Positions 30,791 to 39,028 of a stretch of 64,000 bases of DNA are shown piece by piece (position 1 is the first letter of the stretch; the number at the start of each line of letters is the position of its first letter). The position numbers and the translations under genes are program-made. The stretch is from Alphaproteobacteria bacterium (lineage in GTDB: Bacteria > Pseudomonadota > Alphaproteobacteria > UBA828): positions 49,252 to 113,251 of the forward strand of contig JAJDVB010000141.1 of the NCBI GenBank assembly GCA_022826345.1, in the 5' to 3' direction. The notes under the pieces are model-generated. The model was not told where the DNA came from. It saw nothing but the letters and a program-made list of their open reading frames with translations, and made no database searches.

Positions 30791-31419
30791 GCGAGACGGC
30801 GCTCCGCGAGCAGATCGCCCTGCACGGCGAGTCCCTGTTCACGCGCGGCTACGGTTGCGGCGCGTCGGGCAACATCAGCGTGCTGCTCGACGACGGCATG
30901 CTGGTGACGCCGACCAATTCCTGCCTCGGCCGGCTCGACCCCGCGCGGATCGCGAAGCTAGGGCCGGACGGCACCCATCTCTCCGGCGATCCGCCGTCGA
31001 AGGAGGCGTTCCTGCACCAGTCGATGTACCGGGCGAGGGCGGACGCGCGCGCCATCGTGCACCTGCACAGCACGTGTTCGGTCGCGGTCTCCTGTCTCAC
31101 CGATGTCGATCCCACCGACGTGCTGCCGCCGATCACCGCCTACTACGTCATGCGCGTGGGCCGGCTGCCGCTCATCCCCTACTACCGGCCGGGCGACCGG
31201 GCGCTCGCAGACGCCGTGCACGACGCGGCCCGTACCCACCATGCCGTGCTGCTAGCCAATCACGGCCCCGTGGTGGCGGGGAAGGCGCTGGATGCCGCGG
31301 TCTATGCCGCCGAAGAGCTGGAGGAGACCGCGAAGCTGCACCTGCTGTTGCGAGGCGCGCCGGTGCGTCTTCTCACGGACGAGCAGGTCACCGAACTGAG
31401 AGAGGCGTTCCCGACCTGA
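30787..31419 (+). CDS. otnC: 3-oxo-tetronate 4-phosphate decarboxylase (class II aldolase family)
   Basis: A 210-residue zinc aldolase/epimerase-fold protein. The phosphate-binding segment is GYGCGASGNISVLLDDGMLVTP, and the zinc histidines are in VHLHSTCSVAV and LLANHGPVVAG. With OtnK it converts 3-oxo-tetronate to dihydroxyacetone phosphate and CO2. It starts at GTG, overlapping the otnK stop. Its 3' end faces rplQ, 40 bases away on the other strand. Confidence 0.92.
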   Translation: MSETALREQIALHGESLFTRGYGCGASGNISVLLDDGMLVTPTNSCLGRLDPARIAKLGPDGTHLSGDPPSKEAFLHQSMYRARADARAIVHLHSTCSVAVSCLTDVDPTDVLPPITAYYVMRVGRLPLIPYYRPGDRALADAVHDAARTHHAVLLANHGPVVAGKALDAAVYAAEELEETAKLHLLLRGAPVRLLTDEQVTELREAFPT

Positions 31420-31459
31420 GCCGGGCTCTGTGGAAGGGTCAGTGGCGAAGGCTCGCGGA

Positions 31460-31894
31460 TTACGCGGCCTCGCTCTCCTCTTCCTCCTCCTCATCGTCGC
31501 CCGGCACGGGGCCCGAATCCTTGCCTTTCTCGTCCTCGTCCCGGTCGACCAGCTCGATGATCGCCATGGGTGCGGCGTCGCCGTAGCGGTGACCGGCCTT
31601 CAGCACGCGGGTGTAGCCGCCCGGGCGCTCGGCATAGCGAGGGCCCAGCGTGTCGAAGAGCTTGCGCACGACCGCCTCGTCAACGAGGTAGCTCAGCGCC
31701 TGCCGGCGGGCGTGGAGGTCGCCGCGCTTGCCGAGCGTGATCATGCGCTCGACGACGCCGCGCAGCTCTTTTGCCTTCGGCACCGTGGTCTCAATCTGCT
31801 CGTGCTTGAGCAGCGACGTCGCCATGTTGCGGAACATCGCGCGGCGGTGGCTCGACGTCCGGTTCAGCTTGCGGCGGCCATGTCGATGGCGCAT
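31460..31894 (-). CDS. rplQ: 50S ribosomal protein L17
   Basis: A 144-residue protein that opens [20 protein letters not shown], the invariant L17 N-terminus, followed by [22 protein letters not shown]. The C-terminus carries an unusually acidic tail ([11 protein letters not shown], then DDEEEEEES), longer than in E. coli L17. It is the last gene of the alpha operon, 40 bases after rpoA. It binds the large subunit near the exit tunnel. Confidence 0.98.
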   Translation of the reverse strand: MRHRHGRRKLNRTSSHRRAMFRNMATSLLKHEQIETTVPKAKELRGVVERMITLGKRGDLHARRQALSYLVDEAVVRKLFDTLGPRYAERPGGYTRVLKAGHRYGDAAPMAIIELVDRDEDEKGKDSGPVPGDDEEEEEESEAA

Positions 31895-31934
31895 GGCGTA
31901 TCCCCCTGCGGCGTGGCTTGAGCGGGTCCGGCCC

Positions 31935-32948
31935 CTAGTAGGGCTCGTCCAGCCTCTTGGCCAGCTCTTCGATGTTCTCAGGCGGCCACTCGGTGAGCTC
32001 CATGCCGAGGTAGAGGCCCATGCCGGCGAGCACGTCCTTAATCTCGTTGAGCGACTTCCGTCCGAAGTTGGGCGTCCGCAGCATTTCGGCTTCGGAATAC
32101 TGCACCAGGTCGCCGATGTAGATGATGTTGTCGTTCTTGAGGCAGTTGGCGGAGCGGACCGAAAGCTCCAGCTCGTCCACCTTGCGCAGCAGGTTCGGGT
32201 TGAACTCGGGCTCGATCGCCTCCTCGGCGCGCGGCAGCTCGCGCGGCTCTTCGAAGTTGATGAAGAGCTGGAGCTGATCCTGGAGGATCCGCGCAGCGAG
32301 CGCGATCGCGTCCTCGGGCGAAACGGTGCCGTTGGTCTCGACCCGCATGGTCAGCTTGTCGTAGTCGGTCACCTGGCCCACGCGGGTGTTGTCCACCTTG
32401 TAGGCGACCTTGCGCACCGGACTGTAGAGCGCATCGACCGGAATCAGACCGATCGGCGCGTCCTCGGGCCGGTTCTGTGCGGCCGGCACATAGCCCTTGC
32501 CGGCCTCGACGGTGAATTCCATTTCGATATTCGTGTTCTCGTCGAGGGTGCAGATCACCACATCGGGATCGACGATCTGGATGCCGTGGCCGGCCTGGAT
32601 CTGCGCCGCCGTAACCTCGCCCGGCCCGGAGGCGCTGAGCGACATCCGCCGGGGTCCTTCACCGTGCATGCGCAGCGCCAGCAGCTTCACGTTGAGCACG
32701 ATATCGGTGATGTCCTCACGCACGCCCTGGAGCGAGGAGAACTCGTGCAGCACGCCGTTGATCTGCATCGACGTGACGGCAGCACCCTGCAGCGACGACA
32801 GCAGGATGCGCCTGAGCCCGTTGCCGAGCGTCATGCCGTAGCCGCGCTCCAGCGGCTCGGCCACGATGCGGGCGAAGCGGGAGCCGTCTCCCTCGGGCGT
32901 CACTTCGAGCTTGTGCGGCTTGATGAGTTCCTGCCAGTTCTTCTTCAT
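31935..32948 (-). CDS. rpoA: DNA-directed RNA polymerase subunit alpha
   Basis: A 337-residue RNA polymerase subunit. The N-terminal assembly domain has [20 protein letters not shown] and [16 protein letters not shown]. The C-terminal DNA-binding domain has [22 protein letters not shown] and [19 protein letters not shown]. It nucleates the core enzyme and contacts UP elements and activators. Length is normal. It sits between rpsK and rplQ as in nearly all bacteria. Confidence 0.99.
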   Translation of the reverse strand: MKKNWQELIKPHKLEVTPEGDGSRFARIVAEPLERGYGMTLGNGLRRILLSSLQGAAVTSMQINGVLHEFSSLQGVREDITDIVLNVKLLALRMHGEGPRRMSLSASGPGEVTAAQIQAGHGIQIVDPDVVICTLDENTNIEMEFTVEAGKGYVPAAQNRPEDAPIGLIPVDALYSPVRKVAYKVDNTRVGQVTDYDKLTMRVETNGTVSPEDAIALAARILQDQLQLFINFEEPRELPRAEEAIEPEFNPNLLRKVDELELSVRSANCLKNDNIIYIGDLVQYSEAEMLRTPNFGRKSLNEIKDVLAGMGLYLGMELTEWPPENIEELAKRLDEPY

Positions 32949-33029
32949 GACACAGACTGTCCCGTGTGATGGGTTGTACGCCCGTTGAATGAACGAGGTG
33001 GCGCGCCGCAGCGCGCCGGAACGGTGCCG

Positions 33030-33416
33030 TCAGACGCGCCGCCGTTTCGGCGGCCGGCAGCCATTGTGCGGGATCGGCGTGACGTCGCGGATCGCGGTAA
33101 TCACGAAGCCCGCGCTTTGCAGCGCGCGCAACGCGGATTCACGACCGGACCCTGGTCCCTTGATCTCGACCTCGAGGGACTTGACGCCGTGCTCCGCAGC
33201 CTTGCGGCCGGCTTCCTCGGCCGCCATCTGGGCAGCGTAGGGGGTCGACTTGCGCGAGCCGCGAAAGCCCATGCTGCCGGCCGACGACCAGGCGATCGCG
33301 TTGCCCTGGACGTCGGTGATGGTAATCATCGTGCTGTTGAAGGTGGCGCTGACGTGGGCGATCCCGGAAGAGATGTTCTTCCGCTCGCGGCGCCGCGTGC
33401 GCGTCGGCCTCGCCAT
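33030..33416 (-). CDS. rpsK: 30S ribosomal protein S11
   Basis: A 128-residue small-subunit protein of the platform. It has [18 protein letters not shown], the [22 protein letters not shown] segment core and the C-terminal [18 protein letters not shown], all invariant S11 sequence. It starts at ATG 12 bases after rpsM and is cotranscribed with rpoA, 81 bases downstream. Confidence 0.99.
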   Translation of the reverse strand: MARPTRTRRRERKNISSGIAHVSATFNSTMITITDVQGNAIAWSSAGSMGFRGSRKSTPYAAQMAAEEAGRKAAEHGVKSLEVEIKGPGSGRESALRALQSAGFVITAIRDVTPIPHNGCRPPKRRRV

Positions 33417-33428
33417 ACTCGCTGCCCT

Positions 33429-33797
33429 CTATTTCTTCTTGCCCGCGATCGGGCGTGCCGGCCCTTTGCGCGTGCGTGCGTTGGTGTGAGTGCGCTGGCC
33501 GCGCACGGGCAAGCCGCGCCTGTGCCGGAGCCCCCGATAGGTGCCGAGGTCCATCAGGCGCTTGATGTTCATTGCGACCTCACGGCGGAGGTCGCCCTCG
33601 ACCACGTAGCTCTGGTCGATCACCTCGCGGATGCGGATGACCTCCGCATCGCTCAGCTGGCTCACCCGCTTCTCGCTCGGCAGGCCCACCGTCTCGCGAA
33701 TTTGCCGGGCCTTGGTGCGCCCGATCCCGTGAATATAGGTCAACGCGATCTCGACCCGCTTATTGGTCGGGATGTTGACGCCGGCGATACGCGCCAC
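33429..33797 (-). CDS. rpsM: 30S ribosomal protein S13
   Basis: A 122-residue protein opening [19 protein letters not shown], with [14 protein letters not shown] and the C-terminal [19 protein letters not shown]. It forms the head of the 30S subunit and contacts P-site tRNA. It starts at GTG behind a perfect GAGGAGG. It is the first gene of this four-gene operon. secY and adk, its usual upstream neighbours, are missing; instead a low-GC island follows. Confidence 0.99.
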   Translation of the reverse strand: MARIAGVNIPTNKRVEIALTYIHGIGRTKARQIRETVGLPSEKRVSQLSDAEVIRIREVIDQSYVVEGDLRREVAMNIKRLMDLGTYRGLRHRRGLPVRGQRTHTNARTRKGPARPIAGKKK

Positions 33798-33863
33798 GCT
33801 GGGGCCTCCTCATAGGGGAAAGGCGCGCGGCGATGGCTGCGGCGCGCACCCTGGACGGCGCTT

Positions 33864-33892
33864 CGATTACACCGCGCGTGCGCCTGAGTCAA
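33864..33892 (-). promoter_or_regulatory. promoter for the rpsM-rpsK-rpoA-rplQ operon
   Basis: On the minus strand TTGACT (33892-33887), a 17-base spacer, then TAATCG (33869-33864), about 67 bases before the rpsM start. This gives the operon its own promoter just inside the junction with the low-GC island, so the operon need not rely on transcription from upstream. Confidence 0.5.
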
Positions 33893-33952
33893 ATACCACG
33901 TGCCGTCGGTGACACATTCGCACCGAGATCTTCCGTTCTGGGCACGTCTTGC

Positions 33953-34987
33953 TCAACCCGCACGTGGGTTGCTGGACTGTCGAAGGGGTCTGACGTTAGC
34001 ATCGGTACCAGTCGCCGCCGCCTCAGCTGCTGCTGCAGAATCCTCTTGAGGCTCGGCTCTTTGTCTTCGACGTCCGCTTCGGGTAGGCGCTTGATCTGCT
34101 GCATTCCGTTTCTGGCCTTGCTTTGCTTGTCGCTTCGTTGTTACTTCTGGGTTGAGGTAGTGTGACCAACTAACTTTCTCTTCGCTGAGTGGGACAAAAG
34201 CACCTTCTCCGAGTGCGCTACAAAGCGCTTCCAGATCATTTTCGGGCGAAGACACCCGATTAAATAGCACACTTGCCTCCTCTCTGTCAATTACAAAACC
34301 GTGAGATGAATATCCCGAAACCAGATTCTCCATGCTTTCGGGTCTATTGAGATTCTTAGAATACAAGTTTAGTCGAAGACCGTAGTCACTTGCTATTTTG
34401 ATTGCACGAGAGTTCTCTCCGATTTTTAGCGGGTCGATCTGCCCAAATATTGGACTAAGAAGTCCCGCTACCATTGGCGCAGCTGCATCAGCCGCAGCCT
34501 TGAAAGTAACTTGCCCCTCACTCAAATCCTTTATCTCCAGTACAAATCTCTGAAACATAGCCCACGAAGCCGACTCAAGCGTTGAAATCGCGGAGTCCTC
34601 CGTTAGGCCGGAACTACTATTCCACAAATCATCAGACTTGAGTCGCTGCACATCTATCGGTCCCAACTCTCCCAAATCGCCGATTATTATTTCATTGGCG
34701 GCAATTGCGATTAGAGTTCCAGCACTCTTACACCATCCTGGAACAAAAATGCGCACCTCGCCATACATCTGTTGAAGAGCACGCCCCATGCGGTAGGCGG
34801 CATGGGCATCGCCGCCGGAAGTAGTAAGCACTAGCAAAACACTTGGCCGTCTCTTACGCGACCGGATTGTCTGTATGAAATTGTGATCTGCGCCACGCAA
34901 AATCGGCCCATTGTATAGAAACACATCACATTTGTTCTTTTCTCCAAATTTCTTGGCAATTCCCTCTGCCGCACGCAGATCAGACAT
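33953..34987 (-). CDS. Clp-fold serine protease, SDH/SppA-like family
   Basis: A 344-residue protein with a ClpP/crotonase fold of the SDH-type protease family. It has LLVLTTSGGDAHAAYRMGRAL, the nucleophile-serine segment VPGWCKSAGTLIAIAANEII (Ser88) and GDLGELGPIDVQ. The C-terminal 60 residues are Arg/Ala-rich and look disordered. There is no signal peptide, so it is probably cytoplasmic. Base composition is visibly AT-richer than its neighbours, which suggests horizontal gain. The ATG at 34987 follows GAGG closely; an in-frame TTG at 35020, one base after a small ORF, is an alternative. Substrate unknown. Confidence 0.85.
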   Translation of the reverse strand: MSDLRAAEGIAKKFGEKNKCDVFLYNGPILRGADHNFIQTIRSRKRRPSVLLVLTTSGGDAHAAYRMGRALQQMYGEVRIFVPGWCKSAGTLIAIAANEIIIGDLGELGPIDVQRLKSDDLWNSSSGLTEDSAISTLESASWAMFQRFVLEIKDLSEGQVTFKAAADAAAPMVAGLLSPIFGQIDPLKIGENSRAIKIASDYGLRLNLYSKNLNRPESMENLVSGYSSHGFVIDREEASVLFNRVSSPENDLEALCSALGEGAFVPLSEEKVSWSHYLNPEVTTKRQAKQGQKRNAADQAPTRSGRRRQRAEPQEDSAAAAEAAATGTDANVRPLRQSSNPRAG

Positions 34988-35021
34988 TTTCCTCACCGTT
35001 CTCGCGCTGTCCTGTGGCAAT

Positions 35022-35174
35022 TCAGCACTTCTCTCGGGCTGGTAGACACGACCATTTAGTCCGTCCTCCCTTCAATGCCAGAGCCCGCGCAAGTGTATTC
35101 ACGACTTGGTGGGCACCCTCTTGCTTGTCGCCGTACGCTGCCGATCTGCCTAGGGTCTCGGCGTCGCGGGACAC
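35022..35174 (-). CDS. candidate small ORF upstream of the Clp-fold protease
   Basis: A GTG-started frame of 50 codons (MSRDAETLGRSAAYGDKQEG onward, with AHQVVNTLARALALKGGR) ends with TGA two bases before an in-frame TTG of the protease gene, an arrangement that would allow translational coupling. The predicted peptide has an amphipathic helix (VVNTLARALAL), but I recognise no family. It may be a real small protein, the tail of a decayed gene, or chance. Confidence 0.3.
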   Translation of the reverse strand: MSRDAETLGRSAAYGDKQEGAHQVVNTLARALALKGGRTKWSCLPAREKC

Positions 35175-35653
35175 GAGGCTGTGGATGAGGCTCTAATATG
35201 ACACCGCGACAGCCCAAGTACAATTGGCAAAGCGATCTCATCATAGGGCTCATTTCCCACTAAGGCGTCAAGGTGTGCAGCATCGCAGCGCGTTCGAGTT
35301 GGGGCTGGCATCCCGGCTCCGGCATGGGAGAGGCCGGCTGCGCCAACTGTGAACCTTAGCTCCTCGGCAACGAGCGCCGCGCTCATCACGCCCCGTTCGC
35401 ATTCGAATTGCATGGCACGATTCTGGTGCAGGCGCCTTGCGCCGTGCACCGCACCATGGTTCGGGGTGCGGGAGCGTTCAGGTGGGGCGCGCCGGGCGAT
35501 GCGACGCTGTCCACCCAATAGCTGACTCAATGTCACCAATTCGGGTCGAGGCAAGGCCTCACAATATTGTTCAGGATCCAAGAGACGGCGCTGCCTCGCC
35601 GCACCGGCGCGCTTCGTCTAGCATGCGCGCGCCGGCGAGGGGAGGCTCTGTCC
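35175..35653. other. about 480 bp without a supportable gene
   Basis: Between the protease island and the dehydrogenase gene I see open frames in both directions, but none has a convincing start, ribosome-binding site or family signature. A minus-strand frame (35150-35581) contains protein-like text such as NEPYDEIALPIVLGLS but then stops, while a different frame continues as the small ORF below it. That could be a frameshifted remnant. Composition rises back toward the genome average from about 35400. No tRNA, att-like repeat or transposase was found. Confidence 0.5.
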
Positions 35654-36709
35654 ATGGTGCACTATCGAATTGCGGTGATTCCAGGCGATGGCATCGGCAA
35701 CGAGGTCATGCCCGAGGCCATGCGGGTGCTGGAGGCCGCAGGCCGGCGCTTCGATATCGGTTTCGACTGGCAGCACTTCGGCTGGAACTGCGAGACCTAC
35801 GGCAAGACCGGCCGGATGATGCCGGAGGACGGGATTGAGGTGCTGCGCCCGTTCGACGCCATCCTGCTGGGCGCGGTGGGCTTTCCCGGCGTGCCGGACC
35901 ATGTCTCGCTCTGGGGCCTCCTGATTCCGCTGCGCCGGGCCTTCCGCCAATACGTCAACCTGCGCCCGATCAAGCTGCTCAAGGGGGTGACGTCGCCGCT
36001 CGCGGGCCGCACCTCGGCGGACATCGACTTCGTCATCGTCCGTGAGAACAACGAGGGCGAGTACTCAGAGATGGGCGGGCGCATCTACGCGGGTACCGAG
36101 CAGGAGGCGGTGGTGCAGGAGAGCGTCTTCACCCGCCAGGGCGTCGATCGGGTGATGCACTACGCCTTCGAGCTGGCGCGCACCCGGCGGGGCCGCGTGG
36201 CCTCGGCCACCAAGTCCAACGGCATCATCCATACCATGCCGTATTGGGACGAACGCTTCGTGGCCCATGCGGCAGAGTTCCCGGATGTGGAGACCGACAG
36301 CTTCCATATCGACATTCTGAGCGCTCACTTCGTGCAGCATCCGGACTGGTTCGACGTTGTGGTGGGGAGCAACCTCTTCGGTGACATCCTGTCTGATCTC
36401 GGCGCCGCCGTGGCGGGCGGCATGGGGCTGGCACCGGCCGCCAACCTCAACCCGGATCGCGACCATCCCTCCATGTTCGAGCCGGTGCACGGGTCTGCGC
36501 CGGATATCGCCGGCCGCGCCATCGCCAATCCGGTCGCGATGATCTGGACCGGCGCGATGATGGTGGACCATCTAGGCCATGGCGATGCGGCGCGCGCCAT
36601 CGAGGGCGCGATCGAGACGGTACTCGGCGAAGGCGCGCCGCTCACCCCCGACCTGGGCGGCAGCGCCAGCACAGAGGAGGTGGGCCGAGCCGTGGCCGCG
36701 GCGCTCTGA
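35654..36709 (+). CDS. isocitrate/isopropylmalate-type dehydrogenase, tartrate dehydrogenase-like
   Basis: A 351-residue NAD-dependent beta-decarboxylating dehydrogenase. It opens YRIAVIPGDGIGNEVMPEAM; the substrate segment is NLRPIKLLKG, then FVIVRENNEGEYSEMGGRIY, and the NAD/metal region is SNLFGDILSDLGAAVAGGMG with EPVHGSAPDIAG. The ENNEGEYS motif and WGLLIPLRRAFRQYVNLRP resemble tartrate dehydrogenase/decarboxylase (TtuC) rather than LeuB. It acts on a 2-hydroxy-dicarboxylate such as tartrate or malate. It begins just after the low-GC region and stands alone. Confidence 0.88.
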   Translation: MVHYRIAVIPGDGIGNEVMPEAMRVLEAAGRRFDIGFDWQHFGWNCETYGKTGRMMPEDGIEVLRPFDAILLGAVGFPGVPDHVSLWGLLIPLRRAFRQYVNLRPIKLLKGVTSPLAGRTSADIDFVIVRENNEGEYSEMGGRIYAGTEQEAVVQESVFTRQGVDRVMHYAFELARTRRGRVASATKSNGIIHTMPYWDERFVAHAAEFPDVETDSFHIDILSAHFVQHPDWFDVVVGSNLFGDILSDLGAAVAGGMGLAPAANLNPDRDHPSMFEPVHGSAPDIAGRAIANPVAMIWTGAMMVDHLGHGDAARAIEGAIETVLGEGAPLTPDLGGSASTEEVGRAVAAAL

Positions 36710-36743
36710 ACTTGGCGGCCGCAGGCCACAGCACATGAGAACA

Positions 36744-36796
36744 CCGGTCCGCGAAGCGGGCCGGAACGTGCGACCGCGCGCCGCGCCAACGGCGCG
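36744..36796. repeat. two GC hairpins after the dehydrogenase gene
   Basis: The first stem pairs 36744-36752 with 36756-36764 (8 of 9 bases); the second pairs 36782-36787 with 36791-36796 perfectly. Neither is followed by a T-run. The rest of the 36710-36908 gap holds short GAGCGAGCG-type repeats and no gene. They may end transcription of the dehydrogenase in a rho-dependent manner. Confidence 0.45.
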
Positions 36797-36908
36797 AAGC
36801 CAAGCGAGCGGAGCGAGCGCCCGGCGATTGAGGGATTCGAAAAGCCGCCCCGCTTGCGCCATGGCACGGCGGAGGCTAAGTTACATGTAACCAGTGGGAA
36901 GACGATCC

Positions 36909-37136
36909 ATGGCAAGCCTGTCGAAGAGTCCGAAGGCGTCGCACGAGAAGGTTCGCCGGCATCGTGCGCGCCTGCGTGAGCAGGGGCTTCGCCCTCTCCA
37001 AGTCTGGGTGCCCGACACCCGGACACCGGGATTTGCGGAGGAGGCGCGCAGACAGTCGCTGGCCGTGGCCGCGAGCGTGCATGCCAAGGCCGACCAGCGG
37101 TTTGTCGACGCCATCAGCGAGATCGATATCGCGTGA
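36909..37136 (+). CDS. MazE-like antitoxin (DUF3018 family)
   Basis: A 75-residue protein with the family pattern SHEKVRRHRARLREQGLRPLQVWVPDTRTPGF, cut here as KVRRHRARLREQGLRPLQVW followed by VPDTRTPGFAEEARRQS. The N-terminus should form the dimeric DNA-binding part; the C-terminal helix (QRFVDAISEID) should wrap the toxin. Its TGA overlaps the toxin start (GTGA), the usual antitoxin-first order. No strong promoter was seen in the gap upstream. Confidence 0.88.
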   Translation: MASLSKSPKASHEKVRRHRARLREQGLRPLQVWVPDTRTPGFAEEARRQSLAVAASVHAKADQRFVDAISEIDIA

Positions 37137-37459
37137 AGCGGGGCGAGTTGTGGGTCGCTGCCGGCGGCGGTGACTATACGGGCAAGCCAAGACCCGTCGT
37201 GATCGTTCAGGACGACCGCTTCGAGCATTCAAACTCGGTGACGGTCTGTGCATTGACCAGCGACCCGACCGATGCGCCGCTGTTTCGCGTCGTGCTCTCA
37301 CCGAGCCCCGAGAACGGCCTGCACGAGGTCTTCCGGGTCATGGTCGACAAGATCACCACCGTACGCCGGGAGCGTCTCAGTCGATGGATTGGCGTCCTCT
37401 CCGCCAAGGATATGCGAGAGATCGATCGGGCTATTCTCGTCTTCCTGGGCATTGCTTGA
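37133..37459 (+). CDS. MazF/PemK-type endoribonuclease toxin
   Basis: A 108-residue toxin. It opens MKRGELWVAAGGGDYTGKPRPVVIVQDD, i.e. the MazF strand order RGELWVA followed by the GKPRPVVIVQ core; then VTVCALTSDPTD and VMVDKITTVRRERLSRWIGVL. MazF enzymes cut mRNA at short sequence motifs and are neutralised by the partner antitoxin. Start is GTG within the overlap. The catalytic Arg (KPRP) and Thr/Ser region (TSDP) are present, so it looks functional. Confidence 0.9.
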   Translation: MKRGELWVAAGGGDYTGKPRPVVIVQDDRFEHSNSVTVCALTSDPTDAPLFRVVLSPSPENGLHEVFRVMVDKITTVRRERLSRWIGVLSAKDMREIDRAILVFLGIA

Positions 37460-37505
37460 TGGGGCGTGAGGCCCACGGGCCGGTCGTACGCCCCGGCGGG
37501 TTTGC

Positions 37506-37533
37506 TTGACAGCATTGCGGCGGGTGCTAGGGT
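37506..37533 (+). promoter_or_regulatory. sigma70 promoter of the miaB operon
   Basis: A perfect -35 TTGACA (37506-37511), a 16-base spacer and TAGGGT (37528-37533), a common -10 in high-GC alphaproteobacteria. It is 34 bases upstream of the miaB start and should drive miaB-phoH-ybeY-corC-lnt. Confidence 0.7.
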
Positions 37534-37567
37534 CGGTGGCCTCGGATAGGGGCAGGGAGCGGCACGA

Positions 37568-39028
37568 TTGGCGGGCCGCGCGACCTCCGGCGAAGCCCCG
37601 ACACACGGCGAGGCCGTGGCGAAAAAGCTCTACGTCAAGACCTTCGGCTGCCAGATGAACGTCTACGACTCCGCCCGCATGGCGGATGTCCTGGCACCGC
37701 TCGGCTATCGCTCGACAACGGAGATCGAGGACGCCGACCTGGTGGTTCTCAACACCTGCCATATCCGTGAGAAGGCGGCGGAGAAGGTCTATTCCGAGCT
37801 CGGGCGGCTGCGCGCGCTGAAGCAGGCGCGTGAGCGCGGCGGCGGGGAGATGCTGCTCGCGGTCGCCGGCTGTGTCGCCCAGGCCGAGGGCGAGGAGGTT
37901 GCCACACGCGCCCCCTACGTCGATATCGTCGTCGGCCCCCAGGCGTATCACCACCTGCCGTACATGGTGACGCGCGCGAGACGCGAGCGCCGCGCCGCCG
38001 TCGATACCTCCATGCCGGCGGACTCGCGCTTCGACCACCTGCCGGAGGAGCTGGCCGGCCGACAGCCGGGACGGGGCGTCTCGTCCTTCCTCACGATTCA
38101 GGAAGGCTGCGATCGCTTCTGCACCTTCTGCGTCGTGCCCTACACCCGGGGCGCCGAGGAGTCCCGCCCCGCCGCGGATGTCGAAGCCGAGGCACGCCGC
38201 CTCGTCGCCGCAGGCGCCCGCGAGATCGTGCTGCTGGGCCAGAACGTCAACGCCTATCACGGTGCGGCAGACGGGGGCGAAACGGACCTGGCGGGGCTGA
38301 TCGGCCGCTTGGCAGCCATCGAGGGGCTGGAGCGGCTGCGCTACACCACCTCGCATCCGCGCGACATGACGCCGGCGCTGATTGAGGCGCATGGCACGGA
38401 GCCGAAGCTGATGCCCTTCCTGCACCTCCCCGTGCAGTCGGGCTCCGATCGCATCCTCGCCGCCATGAACCGGTGCCATGGTGCCGAGCGTTACTTGCAG
38501 CAGGTGGCGGCACTCCGCGTCGCACAGCCCGAGATCGCGCTTTCCAGCGACTTCATCGTGGGCTTCCCCGGCGAGACCGAGGCGGATTTTGAGGAGACGA
38601 TGGCGCTCGTGCGCGAGGTCGAGTACGCGCAAGCGTTCTCGTTCAAGTACAGCCCGCGCCCCGGCACGCCTGCGGCCGAGCGTGACGACCGTGTGCCGGG
38701 CGAAGTCGCGGCCGAGCGCCTGAGCCGGCTCCAGCGCCTGCTCGACGAGCAGAAGCGGCGCTTCAACGCGAGCATGGTGGGGCGGACGCTTCCAGTGCTC
38801 TTGGAGAGGCACGGCCGCCACCCTGGTCAGGTCTCAGGCCGCACACCCCACATGCAGTGGCTCCACGTGGAGGGCGACGAGGCGTTGATCGGCACCGTCG
38901 CAGAGGCAACCGTGACTGACGCCCCGCCTAACGGCCTCGCGGGCGTTCTGGCGGGCGGCACGGGCGCGATCACTCGGAGCCGCGGTAGCGATGCCGGTCT
39001 GCGTGTCGCAGGAGGCGTTCCCGCGTGA
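37568..39028 (+). CDS. miaB: tRNA-2-methylthio-N6-dimethylallyladenosine synthase
   Basis: A 486-residue radical-SAM methylthiotransferase that modifies A37 of tRNAs reading UNN codons. It has the N-terminal MTTase domain ([20 protein letters not shown], with the three cluster cysteines), the radical-SAM motif [40 protein letters not shown], and a C-terminal TRAM domain. The TTG at 37568 has an AGGGAG site eight bases before it; a GTG 16 codons later ([10 protein letters not shown]) is the alternative start. First gene of a five-gene operon. Confidence 0.96.
   Translation: MAGRATSGEAPTHGEAVAKKLYVKTFGCQMNVYDSARMADVLAPLGYRSTTEIEDADLVVLNTCHIREKAAEKVYSELGRLRALKQARERGGGEMLLAVAGCVAQAEGEEVATRAPYVDIVVGPQAYHHLPYMVTRARRERRAAVDTSMPADSRFDHLPEELAGRQPGRGVSSFLTIQEGCDRFCTFCVVPYTRGAEESRPAADVEAEARRLVAAGAREIVLLGQNVNAYHGAADGGETDLAGLIGRLAAIEGLERLRYTTSHPRDMTPALIEAHGTEPKLMPFLHLPVQSGSDRILAAMNRCHGAERYLQQVAALRVAQPEIALSSDFIVGFPGETEADFEETMALVREVEYAQAFSFKYSPRPGTPAAERDDRVPGEVAAERLSRLQRLLDEQKRRFNASMVGRTLPVLLERHGRHPGQVSGRTPHMQWLHVEGDEALIGTVAEATVTDAPPNGLAGVLAGGTGAITRSRGSDAGLRVAGGVPA

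Noticed and set aside
35654..36709. Assignment as leuB (3-isopropylmalate dehydrogenase)
   Set aside because: The ENNEGEYS and FRQYVNLRP motifs fit tartrate/malate-type dehydrogenases better, and no leuC or leuD is nearby.
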